Part shown: piece after piece, positions 1-7,752 of the stretch
Layout of the letters: each line of letters starts with the position of its first letter
How positions within the stretch are numbered: position 1 is the first letter of the stretch
DNA from: Euperipatoides rowelli
Lineage: Eukaryota; Onychophora; Udeonychophora; Euonychophora; Peripatopsidae
DNA: 10,648 nt
NCBI GenBank assembly: GCA_003024985.2
Contig: PXIH01S0058900.1
Reading direction: 5' to 3' (one strand)
Made by a program: the position numbers and the translations under genes
The notes under the pieces: generated by a model
Seen by the model: only the letters and a program-made list of their open reading frames with translations
Databases searched by the model: none
Told to the model about the DNA's origin: nothing

Positions 1-382
1 AATATCACCTAATCTCAAAATTTTGGCAATTAAAAATAAAAATTTATAGCACTGGTAACGTAATTATAGCCTAGCCCTAAGGTAAGGTTCTATTAATTTC
101 TAAACTGATGTCGCTAATAAAATAACCATTTTTATTGACGGAATGTCAGCTTATATCAAACATATTTTAATTAAATACCTGACTTTTAGTCCAGCTTTTT
201 ATAGAATAACCCATTCTGCCAAATACAAAAAATTTAGGCAACTTAATATCGAAAATAGAATAACCTAAACTGAAAATTTAGCGAGCAACGTAAATATAAT
301 TTAGGAAGAGTCAATATTTTATAAACAAGCATAATATTTTGAAAACTAAAGTCAATAATCGAATAACTTAAAAATAAATAAA
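1..382. other. AT-rich non-coding stretch
   Basis: No reading frame, RNA gene or recognisable element can be supported here. The sequence is AT-rich. The short phrase atagaataacc occurs twice (about 202 and 254), and related taggcaa/ataacc wording recurs around 720-760, which suggests old, diverged repeat material like that described at 383 and 832. Confidence 0.5.
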
Positions 383-450
383 CATTAAACAACTCCTTCA
401 TCATTACTAAATAAATACTTTAATAAATACTAACCGTACTGTATTTAGCC
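383..450 (+). repeat. Diverged direct repeat, copy A
   Basis: The 48 bases at 383-430 align with 832-876, with about 40 of 45 aligned positions identical and one 3-base gap. Both copies start cattaaa, carry tcatcat, and then ctaaataaat followed by ttaataaatac. A looser resemblance continues to the tagcct that follows in each copy (near 445 and near 901). The copies are 449 bases apart. The family is not recognised. The pair could be two insertions of one short repeat or the remains of a segmental duplication. Confidence 0.6.
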
Positions 451-831
451 TACTATGATTTAACCCTTTCCACTCCTCACTCGAACATAGTTAGACATTT
501 CCTTTTTACAAATTGGCAATTGAACAATCACTGTTAGCCTCAAAAATATTTCTAATTGATCAAATTTATGTTTAAAAGAACTAAAATTTTATTTGTTTTT
601 AACCATACCAAATGATTTTTTAAAAAAAAACTAAAATTAAAATCAAGGGATTTAAAATAATGCAATCAATGCAATTTTAATTTGGAGTGCAAAGGGTTAA
701 CATTAGGCCTAATTAAATTTAGGCAATTCGACTTTTAAATTTAGGTTATTTACTACAGTCCAATGTTATATACAGTATCTTACCTTAAACATAAACTTTG
801 TCGTTTTTAGGAAAAGCCTCTAAAAATGACA

Positions 832-905
832 CATTAAATAACCCCGTCATCATCGCTAAATAAATTTAATAAATACCTACTCGTATAAAACAAAACCCCT
901 TAGCC
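832..905 (+). repeat. Diverged direct repeat, copy B
   Basis: This is the partner of the copy at 383. The first 45 bases match best, and the similarity then fades through tagcct. The sequence between the copies (about 450-830) is AT-rich and shows no gene. Confidence 0.6.
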
Positions 906-1141
906 TCACTGCTAGTTAAACCACTGGCATGGGTGACGCCACAATCATTTGATTCATGTGACGAGATTGTAGTAGTTTGCCTTACATCAGGCTACTGGTA
1001 TAGTATAAAACAAATATTTAGAGCTATTATGATTAGCCTAATAACTTATTAAAAATTTAAATGTAATATATTGAGAGAATACCTGCTAAAAAATACATAT
1101 TATATTATAAACTATCATCCTAATTTTGCTTTTTAAAAGAT

Positions 1142-1163
1142 CATTAAATAAAGCGGTCATAAT
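1142..1163 (+). repeat. Possible third, short copy of the 383/832 repeat
   Basis: The 22 bases from 1142 match the first part of the copy at 832 at about 18 positions (cattaaataa, then ggtcat against cgtcat). The similarity stops after that. In sequence this AT-rich, such a short match may be chance. Confidence 0.3.
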
Positions 1164-1219
1164 ATCTCATCAATGATTTTGCTTAATACATGAGATAAAA
1201 CTTTGTTGGATTGATGCTT

Positions 1220-1271
1220 TTCCGAGAAAGTATGATTTTGCGATAAACATATCGGAAGATTGAACTTTCTC
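1220..1271. repeat. Two interleaved short inverted repeats
   Basis: ttccga (1220-1225) pairs with tcggaa (1252-1257), and gagaaagt (1224-1231) pairs with actttctc (1264-1271). The two pairs interleave rather than nest, so both could form at once only as a pseudoknot, minus the two bases they share. The arms are short and may be fortuitous. Confidence 0.35.
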
Positions 1272-1311
1272 ACAATGTATCCCACTACTCTTATGGCTTA
1301 TGGGCGGAGGG

Positions 1312-1406
1312 ATATTAGATCTGGTGAATACATCACTGATCATTTGCTAAAGGGCGAAAATCGCCTTTTAGCATGCTATCAGTGATTTTTTCATCAGATC
1401 TAATAT
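1312..1406. repeat. Long foldback (46-bp arms, 3-nt loop)
   Basis: The left arm (1312-1357) and right arm (1361-1406) are equal in length and pair without gaps around a loop of three A. By my count 38 of 46 positions are Watson-Crick pairs and three more are G-T. The mismatches cluster at one internal bubble of four positions (near 1341-1344 opposite 1374-1377). The outer stem includes agatctg and the inner stem ends in ggcga/tcgcc. No target-site duplication is visible. It could be a small palindromic transposon remnant or the template of a hairpin RNA. A 3-base loop is much tighter than is usual for an animal microRNA precursor. Confidence 0.85.
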
Positions 1407-2555
1407 TCTTCTGACAATTTAAGTTATTCTGCAGTTCTCCCAAATATTTTATTATAAGAGAAAAAAAAATTATCGTTATGTATTCTAATTCCAGAAATTA
1501 AATTTCCGTATTAAAATACATAAGATGAATATGATTTATTATTATAAGATAATTTTGAACAAACTAGTTGTAGCAGCGCGTGAATTTTCTTTAATGAAAA
1601 GAATTGAAAATAAATGATTAATTGGAATTATTTTTTTTGATAGGAAAGTTTTATTTATTAAATTTTTGAAATAAGCACGCCAATTAAATATTATGAATAA
1701 GAAATAAATAAGACAGGTTATCCTGTTCACAATGCCAAATATATAGCATGTATTTGGGGGAAGAAAGGTGGTCGTGAAGGATAAGAGAGTTATTATTTTA
1801 CACACTATATATAATTAGCGGAGAGGATAGGTACAGTAATAAATATACACAAATATAATAAAATAAACTAATATATAAATATAAAGGCAACACAGAATAG
1901 GAGAGCAAATAATATTTATTATCGAGCTTAGTTGCGAAATGCTAATTGAGATTGAGATGGGTCTTATCGGCAGCCGGCAGTGATGTTATAGTGTCTTTTG
2001 AGTTTATGATGACATCGTGGTCAATCCTAAGTTGGTGTTCCTCGGTTGGGGCTGGTCTTCAGTGTGGCAATTCCCGGTTCCTCTTTGAGGTCGATTATTT
2101 ACATGAAAAGAACAGCAAACATGTTTTAAAGCTAATTAGGATTATTTATTCCAAAGTGGCTTTGATTATATTAAGATGAATCCATTTGTCATTTCATCTA
2201 ATAAATTGAGTTTATTTAATAATTGTTCAGTTCACTAATCCAAGTATGGGAGAAAAGAGAAGAAAATCATTTGGAGTTAATCAGTTAATTATAAAAAAGA
2301 ATCATGAAGATAACATTCTGACACAAGTGTTTCTTAGTTACAGGAAATATGTATTTAACCCTTTATGGGCTGAAGGCAATATACTGTATAATGTGCTCCA
2401 TACTGTGTTTCCTGTATATTTATCATGTAACACTGTTACAACAGGAAATTGAAAAATGATGTTGTAAGCTTTTGTGATATGTATAAAAAAGGGGGCACTC
2501 CAAAGATAGTTGTTACATGATGGTGCAGCAAAGAAATGTAAATATGAGATCTTAA
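1407..2555. other. Non-coding stretch with a less AT-rich island
   Basis: I see no supported gene in this stretch. Most of it is AT-rich, but about 1925-2110 is clearly richer in G and C than its flanks and stays open on the plus strand from 1946 to 2179. The predicted peptide has no recognisable motif. The island lies just upstream of the protease fragment at 2556, so it could be 5' sequence of the same element, but no matching second terminal repeat was found downstream. The plus-strand frame at 2246-2452 is also unrecognised; it could be an eroded N-terminal part of the same element. Confidence 0.35.
2408..2448. repeat. Compound short foldback
   Basis: An outer pair, tttcctgt (2408-2415) with acaggaaa (2441-2448), encloses a near-perfect palindrome, tgtaaca-c-tgttaca (2426-2440). 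The outer arms sit asymmetrically, with ten unpaired bases on one side and none on the other. Its role is unknown. Confidence 0.5.
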
Positions 2556-3328
2556 AATCAAAATGATGACATTGAGATTTCTATAAGCACAAATGTATCC
2601 ATAGAACAACCTGTGTGCAATACTGAAGAACTGAGTGAAGTTATTGAACCTGAGATAGTTGTGGGAAGTGGAGCCAAGAGTGAGACTGATCACAGTGACC
2701 ATAAACACAGGATAAGCAGGAGTAAGCCGAGAGGGAAAAGGAATGTCCACAGAAAAAGGAGTTTGGAGCTTAAAGTTGATGGTGATGGATCGGATGAAAA
2801 ATCGGTAAAAATCTACTTTACAAATTATTGGGATGAGAAGCCAGTGGTGGATATTGTGGTGAATGGTATAACCACTAGGGCCTTGATTGATACTGGAGCA
2901 CATGTAACAATAGTCAGCAGCAGGTTCATCAAAGTCACAACAAGGTAACTAATGGTTATTCAACCCCCATAGTGTCCCCCATTGCTGAGAATTTGGTTAA
3001 TGCAATGAGCACTACCATAAACGTAAACATATGAGGAATTGAATTGAACCCTCAGGTGTACACATGTGATTTTAATGGAATGTTCCCTTATGATTGCCTC
3101 AATGGTTGCGAGTTTATGGACAAGTCTGGCGCCGTGATAAATGCTCGGGAAGGGACCATCAGTATAGAGAAAGATGTTTCATGGGATACCATGAATGAAG
3201 AAAGGTCTAAGAAAGACAAATTAGAGTGTGTCAATCTTTAGTGTCTATAACAGGAGATGAGTGATGTGATCTCGGGAAATTCTTATAAAGCAATTTTTTT
3301 GAAATCCAAACATTATCAACCTGGGTAA
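2556..3328 (+). pseudogene. Broken Ty3-type retroelement protease region
   Basis: The first open frame runs 2556-2948 and encodes an acidic then basic stretch (KPRGKRNVHRKR) followed by the start of a retropepsin-like protease, with the active-site motif ALIDTGAHVTIVSS near its end. The reading then stops. A second frame (codons in phase with 3044) carries the C-terminal half: YDCLNGCEFMDKSGAVIN, which corresponds to the family's YDxILGxDFLxxxGAxID strand-and-helix motif, followed by EGTISI. Loss of the frame near 2930-2945, an in-frame TGA at 3032-3034, and further stops at 3239-3241, 3248-3250 and 3326-3328 make it non-functional. Family knowledge: such a protease normally cleaves the Gag-Pol polyprotein and is followed by reverse transcriptase, RNase H and integrase. 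None of these is seen downstream, nor is a CCHC zinc knuckle upstream. Assignment to Ty3 rather than another LTR group rests on the DTGA and GxxF motifs. Confidence 0.8.
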
Positions 3329-3459
3329 GGGAGTTTATTTCATTAGATTNAGTATGGTGTATTATAGTAATCCATTTCTTGAATTACTAAAGATGAAATT
3401 AAATAAATTGTATTTCATCCTAATATTAAAGCTATTACTATATCTTAATTTAATTAATG

Positions 3460-3481
3460 CAGTTGACCCCCCACTCAACTG
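3460..3481. repeat. Hairpin with C-rich loop
   Basis: The seven-base arms cagttga and tcaactg are perfectly complementary and enclose an eight-base loop beginning with six C. It stands out because the surroundings are almost pure A and T. Its function is unknown. Confidence 0.5.
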
Positions 3482-3963
3482 TGTTTTGTAACCTTGAATT
3501 ATTATTTAAACAAAAGGTCTTTATATAAATATTTAATTCTTTAAATAAATTGAAAATTATTTTAAACCCCTTTCCAAATTTAATTTTATATGTTATACTT
3601 TACAACATTTTAAATTGTCTGTGTCTAATTTTAATTGAGTTGAAATTGAACTGAATTTTAATTGTTGTTCTCCTGTTTTTATGCATTTGTATTTTTTAAC
3701 TTGTACTTTTTCTTTGTTGTCATTTTTATACATATATATACAGCAGCATCCAAGATAATCAGAAAACTAAACTTTTTTTACTTGCAAAAGTTAAAAAATG
3801 CCAAACATGTTATTGGCCAATGATTATTACCATCTGTCAAAAATGTATATTAAAAAACGTGAATAAATTAAACTTTTATTTAAACCGACCATTGCAACAA
3901 TTTACAATCATTTTTTTTTTCCTTAAAATATTTACTACTTACTAGTATTAACTATTTTAGAAG

Positions 3964-4047
3964 CATAGAGTGAATCCTGACAAATGACATTTATGTTGGC
4001 ATGTTATAGGGTAGAAAAAAAAATGGAAATTTTTCTTACACTCTATG
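3964..4047. repeat. Spaced 9-bp inverted repeat
   Basis: catagagtg (3964-3972) and cactctatg (4039-4047) are exact inverted copies 66 bases apart. This could mark the ends of a tiny non-autonomous DNA element, but no target duplication is obvious outside the arms. Chance cannot be excluded. Confidence 0.35.
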
Positions 4048-4401
4048 TGTTAGAGGCATATCAGCTAAAGTATTGATAATGTTGGCCTAGTGTAAATAAT
4101 GATGATTTTGGATTGACGCACATGCTTATTTTAAACCCTAGTATAAGAAAGTACGATTTTCAGTCTTGTAAACACAATTATTTACATTTAATTATAAAAG
4201 TAAATATGGTAAAAATAATTAATTTCTGCAATATTGACATATTTTATCCTTTAATAGAAAATTGCATTTCACAAAAACTAATGAAAATGAAAGAAATGGA
4301 AATTAAACATGTTGGTGAGACTTAATTTTTGATGAACTTAGAAAAAGATTAAATATAAAGTTGTATTGAACAATTAAAAGAAAGTTCAAATGTATTCTTA
4401 C

Positions 4402-4506
4402 CAAAGCAGCCTTGACCTTTAGGGAATCCAATAAAGCTATTTAAACAAACACATTCTCCATGCACACATACAGTTTGTGGTCCACATAAGTCACAATGGG
4501 TTATTT
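4402..4506 (-). CDS. EGF-like domain exon of a minus-strand extracellular protein
   Basis: Read on the minus strand, a strong polypyrimidine tract and acag (to 4507) precede the exon, and gtaag (from 4401) follows it. The 105-base exon has 35 codons' worth of sequence, begins with the last two bases of a codon and ends with the first base of the next (phase 1-1). The peptide has six cysteines in the order CDLCGPQTVC, VHGECVC, then NSFIGFPKGQGC. The spacing C-x2-C-x5-C-x4-C-x-C-x12-C, with an aromatic and glycine before the last cysteine, is EGF-like. Such modules form three disulphides and act outside the cell in adhesion, matrix or receptor proteins. The first-to-second cysteine spacing is short for the family. 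No calcium-binding D-x-D/E signature is evident within the exon. The Sushi exon at 8081-8263 is upstream in the same orientation and compatible in phase (joining would complete a GAA codon), so both probably belong to one mosaic gene. Confidence 0.85.
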
Positions 4507-4844
4507 CTGTAAAAAAGAAAGAAAAAAAGCAAACAAACTGTTTTGGGCTTCATAATAAATTATATTAAAATATTGACACAATATAAACAATATGAGAGAA
4601 TTTAACACAATAATTACCCTAAAATCAAAAGATTTATAGAGAGATCTGATACTGTTTAAAGGACACCACTGTTCACTGATTTAAACCAATTAATTTTTCA
4701 ACCCACCAAGACTACATACTATCTCTAGCTGCAGTCTATCTACTAACATATAACAGAGTACCCAGAAATCCTTAAAGAGGAAACAATCTGGGCTCACACA
4801 AGTTCTTACTAAAAATATCCCAATATGTATGCAGAATGTTGTTG
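4507..4844. other. Intron sequence between the EGF and Sushi exons (first part)
   Basis: Directly next to the EGF exon is its acceptor tract, which appears on the plus strand as an A/G-rich run at about 4511-4530. The rest is AT-rich and shows no gene, repeat unit or structured element that I can support. Confidence 0.5.
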
Positions 4845-4950
4845 TTGTTGTTCTTATCATCAATATAAAATCAATATCATTATAATAATCACCACTAGCA
4901 GCACACTATCCACACAATCATCATTATTATTATTAACATTACTATCAGCT
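4845..4950. repeat. (GTT)n and (ATC/ATT)-type low-complexity tract
   Basis: A short gttgttgttgttgtt run is followed by about 90 bases of imperfect atc/att triplets (atcatcaat, atcattataataatc, atcatcattattatt). It is one of three similar tracts in the window (also about 5520-5665 and 7968-8056). Reading frames across it are compositional artefacts. Confidence 0.7.
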
Positions 4951-5504
4951 AACAGAATTACCTGGTGTTGCCTGGGTCCCTCCCCCACGTTCCCCCTCTC
5001 CCACCTCTGTTTTCCCTTACCCCCTGTTCACTCTACTTGTCTCCCTATTCCCCTTGCTCCCCATTTCCCCTGTCCCCTGTTCCTCCCTGTCCCCATTCCC
5101 CACATAATCTTAAGAATTTTCTATCTCCCCTCTCTTCTTTTAGTATACACTTTTATATGCTAATACAGTTATTTGTCTAGCATACACACAACAAAATAAT
5201 CTGCTTACCATTATTCTCATGTAGAACCTCCCCCCCCCCACCAAAACAAACTGTCAGACAATAAAATTATTGATAATAAATTATACTAGTTTAATAATAA
5301 CTTTGCTGCACTCTGATTGGTTGAAAAATTTAAAGGGCTTTTGTCCCCTCTGTGAATAACCCAGCTCAAGTTTAAATAGCCTATAACCGGGCCAGAGTTG
5401 AAGGAGACATTTGTGCCAAATTTCCAGCCTCTATTTCTAAAACTGTGGATTTGTATAGTGAACATACAGACAGACAGACAAACATTCATTTTTATGTATA
5501 AGAT
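4951..5504 (+). mobile_element. Putative RTE/SINE-type retroposon remnant
   Basis: The left end carries acctggtgttgcctgggt (4960-4977), which resembles the near-palindromic cccgg-cgttg-cccgggt phrase common near the 3' part of RTE-type LINEs and derived short elements in many invertebrates. A C-rich body follows (about 4975-5103). The right end has gtgccaaatttcc (5413-5425), then gaacatacagacagacagac (about 5460), then attcatttttatgtataaga. That order (gtgccaaattt, a short variable part, acatacagacagacag, and an AT tail) is a pattern I recall from such elements, so the assignment rests on remembered resemblance and not on an alignment. No open frame with reverse transcriptase motifs is present, so it would be a non-coding fragment or non-autonomous copy. 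It is flanked on both sides by att/atc repeats. It lies in the likely intron of the minus-strand gene, in the opposite orientation. Confidence 0.5.
4975..5103 (+). repeat. C-rich pyrimidine tract
   Basis: About 130 bases consist almost entirely of C and T on the plus strand (repeats of ccctgt, tccccatt, cccctg), in sharp contrast to the surrounding AT-rich DNA. Overlapping proline-rich frames at 4825-5180 are products of this composition and not genes. It forms the body of the putative retroposon around it. Confidence 0.75.
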
Positions 5505-5519
5505 ATTGTTATCATCAGT

Positions 5520-5665
5520 CAGAAGCATTATTATTATCATTATTAACATCATTATCATTAAAATTATTATCTTAATAATCATCAGAATCACACCATCATC
5601 ATCACACTTTTATCATCATCAGCATCATACTCTTCATACTCTTATCAGCATCAGCATTATACGAT
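5520..5665. repeat. (ATT/ATC)-type low-complexity tract
   Basis: This is an imperfect run of att, atc, atcatc and agcatc triplets directly after the tail of the putative retroposon. LINE 3' ends often run into such microsatellites. The long open frame at 5398-5976 crosses it and is isoleucine-rich for that reason only. Confidence 0.7.
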
Positions 5666-5997
5666 ACAACAAGAATGTACTTATGCAACACATGGAGAGC
5701 CTAAACCAACCCAGGTGTTTGTCTTCCATAAAGATAATTAATTTTATATATTTTATTTTATTCCTGGTAAACAGTATTCATGTTAGAAGATTAGTTGAAC
5801 ACTCTATCTTTGTAGCGGAGAGTTTTTTTTTCCGAAATTTTTTGATATTAGTGCTTAATTTAATGGTTTTAATTACCATTTTGCATTTAAGCAATTTTTA
5901 TTCTTGGATCACGTTTTCCACACTGCATTATTGTACAATGTGCTGTGTTGCACAACAGGCCCTGTATTTTTTCTAGTTAAGCTTCATTTTGTCTATC
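5666..5997. other. Non-coding stretch upstream of the broken coding region at 5998
   Basis: The stretch is AT-rich, with a run of T near 5824. A frame open through here encodes a hydrophobic, compositionally driven peptide without recognisable features. I see no promoter or other signal I can support. Confidence 0.4.
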
Positions 5998-6698
5998 ATG
6001 GGTAACCAGTCTAATTTGAAAATGGCAAGTTCTTTCAAAGAAAATATAATCAGTAATTTTCGTAACTTTGAATCTCTGGTTACTCCAGATTCTAACGTAT
6101 TTTGTCATGACATTCAAACTTTAAGTTACAGTGGTTTTCACTTATTCCTCTGATTGACATTTTAGCTCTTGGGCTTAATTAAGGAATTACAAGAGTACAC
6201 ACACCTTCATTTGGCTCAGTATCATTCCGTGGTCTTTAAAACCACAGAGGCTATGACAAAGTTTGCCAATTTGTTTTTTGTTTTTTTAAATAAATCTCCC
6301 CTCCAACGGGAGAAGAGATGTATTTTTTTTTTTAGGTTAATCAATTAAATACGCCATATAAATTTACAATTAATATACCAGAAACAGGTTACTAAGATGT
6401 TAACAAGGGCAAGTTTGCCAATTTGTTTACAAGGTTTGATGACCATTTTGTTTTCCACACAGACACGGTCGTCAATTTCAATTTGACAAATTTTTTGATA
6501 CTGTGGATGCCTGTCCACACAGTCTTGGCTGAACTGGGAGACATTCTAGCTGTGTATGGGTCCACAGTCACCATGAGGCCTTCATATAAGTGTCTCTCGA
6601 AGGATATTGAATTTTCCACAGCACCCGTTTTTGTGACTTTTGCTCTGAAAGACGGAAATAATTTTACAAATGTTCTATCTATATTTGATAAAATCTAA
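5998..6698 (+). pseudogene. Broken coding region of unknown family, 5' part
   Basis: An ATG at 5998 opens a 51-codon frame (starting MGNQSNLKMASSFKENIISN) that stops at 6151-6153. A protein-like segment (LIPLIDILALGL) continues in another frame around 6141-6176. The first frame then resumes at 6166, reading through ELQEYTHLHLAQYHSVVFK to KFANLF at 6276. Here an insertion splits the frame. KFANLF is repeated at 6411-6428, and the reading goes on to 6698 (TRFDDHFVFHTDTVVNF and later VYGSTVTMRPSYKCLSKDIE). The pieces look like coding sequence in composition, and together with the parts at 6692 and 7405 they look like one decayed gene. I do not recognise the family. Part of it is also open on the minus strand (6392-6619), so the strand is not certain from this part alone. 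The 3' end signals at 7753-7825 favour plus. Confidence 0.5.
6259..6428. mobile_element. 134-bp insertion flanked by an 18-bp direct repeat
   Basis: aagtttgccaatttgttt occurs exactly at 6259-6276 and again at 6411-6428. The 134 bases between (6277-6410) break what otherwise reads as a continuous peptide on both sides of the repeat (KFANLF in each copy), and the net addition of 152 bases shifts the frame. This is what a target-site duplication from a small insertion looks like. The insert contains a tctccc/gggaga hairpin and a T-rich run ending tttag, but no clear terminal inverted repeats or A-rich tail. Alternatives are a local duplication with filler DNA, or an intron-like segment, although the repeats argue against an intron. 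Confidence 0.6.
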
Positions 6699-7199
6699 AA
6701 CTATGCTTAGAGGATGGGTTGGCTCACCTCATTATCCATGGGCCTGTTTCCGATGCAGGAAGGACAGGCAATGATATAAAATTGTGTTCAGTTAAAAAAT
6801 GTACTTTGTGTAAGGTTGTACTTTTGGGGAGGGGAGTTGGGGGACACAGTCACACAGAGCATCGGTGTTCCAAGTCATACAGCTCGGCACTCCTAGATTT
6901 AGCAGTTCAATCTGCTTACAGAATATCAGAGCCTACAAAACTGACTGCAGCAAGTTTATCAGCTGATAGTGGTTCATAGGATTTATTTGCATTGTATGCA
7001 GCTTCAGGTGAAAAGTTGTCCGTGCTTGATCCTCCTGTTTTAGTGAAACCAGTTAAAGAATCTCAGATGCAGTCCGATATTGCCAATGATAACATTGATC
7101 ATTCTTACACCTTTAAGAATGGATACTCATTCTTTTTCTGAGGTGGCAAGTTTGGATTTTGTTGCTACTTTTGAGGGGGGGGGGGCTGCAAGAGGCTAA
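6692..7199 (+). pseudogene. Broken coding region of unknown family, middle part
   Basis: The frame is open from 6692 to a TAG at 6977-6979 and continues in the same frame to a TGA at 7139-7141 (DLFALYAASGEKLSV, then LVKPVKESQMQSDI). From 7119 a different frame (MDTHSFSEVASLDFVATF) takes over to 7199, crossing an 11-G run at 7175-7185. The early part has closely spaced cysteines and histidines (KLCSVKKCTLCKVV, then HSHTEHRCSK), which could be a decayed zinc-binding site such as those in some retroelement Gag proteins. The pattern is incomplete and this is only a suggestion. A later stretch, LLDLAVQSAYRISEPTKL, looks helical. With one stop and at least one frameshift it cannot make a full product. 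It follows the 5' part with a frame change near 6690. Confidence 0.45.
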
Positions 7200-7404
7200 A
7201 AACTTGAAATGGCATACTTCAGCACAATATTAATTAATTTTGAGTTTTTTTCAAGGTATTTGATACTTTTTCTGACCTTCTGCTACATAAGAATTTTATA
7301 TTTGTGGCTCTGGCCATATACTTTTCATTTTGGAAAGTAAGAAACTTGCAAATTTTTGAGGGGGCTCATATCAGACCTTGGCCCTAAATTTTGCTACAGT
7401 TTGA
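7200..7404. other. Untranslatable segment within the broken coding region
   Basis: No continuous frame is seen. The phrase tttttgagggggct near 7355 echoes ttttgaggggg near 7170, so part of the segment may be a small internal duplication, or it may be coding sequence eroded beyond reading. Confidence 0.3.
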
Positions 7405-7521
7405 GACTTTGGTAAAGAAGGACTATCAGCTCCTACAGTCTTTCAATTATTGAAGTGGCTCAACAATGATGTCCTTGCCTTCTATGACATTTTATTGAAG
7501 GACTTATTGTTTTTTAACTAG
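7405..7521 (+). pseudogene. Broken coding region of unknown family, possible C-terminal part
   Basis: A short frame from just after a TGA (7402-7404) to a TAG (7519-7521) encodes a well-composed, helix-like peptide (APTVFQLLKWLNNDVLAFYD and on to LLKDLLFFN). In-frame codons before the TGA also look coding (LALNFATV). The family is not recognised. Position and strand suggest it is the end of the same decayed gene as 5998-7199. Confidence 0.4.
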
Positions 7522-7592
7522 CTCATGATTTTGGACTTTATTGTGTGACTTTCTATTCAATTTTATCATGTTTATATTTGATATAGTATTAA

Positions 7593-7608
7593 GCCAACTT
7601 GTGTTGGC
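7593..7608 (+). repeat. 6-bp hairpin followed by a T run
   Basis: gccaac and gttggc pair perfectly around ttgt, and about 12 T follow shortly after. The stem and loop sizes recall the histone mRNA 3' end, but the base pattern does not match that consensus. It lies in the presumed 3' untranslated part of the retroposed transcript. Confidence 0.4.
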
Positions 7609-7684
7609 CTTATTTTTTTTTTTTAATTCTTTGTTTAGACATCCCTATTTGAAATATTGTCTGTAGTTTAGGCATAATATTCAG

Positions 7685-7707
7685 CACAGTGAGCAATTTT
7701 CACTGTG
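7685..7707. repeat. 8-bp perfect hairpin
   Basis: cacagtga and tcactgtg pair perfectly around a 7-base loop. It lies in the presumed 3' untranslated part of the same unit and its role is unknown. Confidence 0.5.
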
Positions 7708-7752
7708 TTCATGCTTTCCGGACAGGAGATCGTTTGTGTATTATTTTAGTTA

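Larger units (their letters stand above)
3329..4401. other. AT-rich stretch without a gene (likely intron or downstream part of the minus-strand gene)
   Basis: No coding frame with recognisable content is seen on either strand. An open frame at 4113-4325 gives a low-complexity AT-driven peptide and is not supported. The stretch holds the single ambiguous base (3350), a small hairpin at 3460-3481 and a spaced inverted repeat at 3964-4047. Confidence 0.5.

Noticed and set aside
783-822. A 36-base minus-strand mini-exon between an AG and a gtaag.
   Set aside because: The peptide is featureless, and splice-like motifs of this strength are expected by chance in AT-rich DNA.
1312-1406. The foldback as an ordinary microRNA precursor.
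   Set aside because: The loop is only three bases and the pairing is too regular up to the tip. It is kept as a foldback of unknown role.
1542-1805. An 87-codon minus-strand frame.
   Set aside because: It is a phenylalanine/isoleucine-rich product of AT-rich sequence, without motif or context.
2062-2080. tggcaattcccggttcc as a possible tRNA primer-binding site of an LTR element upstream of the protease.
   Set aside because: It does not continue into a sequence complementary to a tRNA T-arm, and no terminal repeat pair could be found around it.
2436-2903. A 155-codon minus-strand frame.
   Set aside because: It lies antisense to the recognisable protease fragment and has no features of its own.
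4825-5180. Two overlapping proline/serine-rich plus-strand frames.
   Set aside because: They are produced by the C-rich pyrimidine tract and triplet repeats. No motif or splice signal supports them.
5398-5976. A 192-codon plus-strand frame, the longest in the window.
   Set aside because: It runs across the retroposon tail and an att/atc repeat, giving an isoleucine-rich, compositional peptide with no family features.
6392-6619. A 75-codon minus-strand frame opposite the unknown coding region.
   Set aside because: It could be the true strand of that segment, but it ends near the insertion, and the polyadenylation signal and downstream coding-like pieces are on the plus strand. It is treated as antisense.
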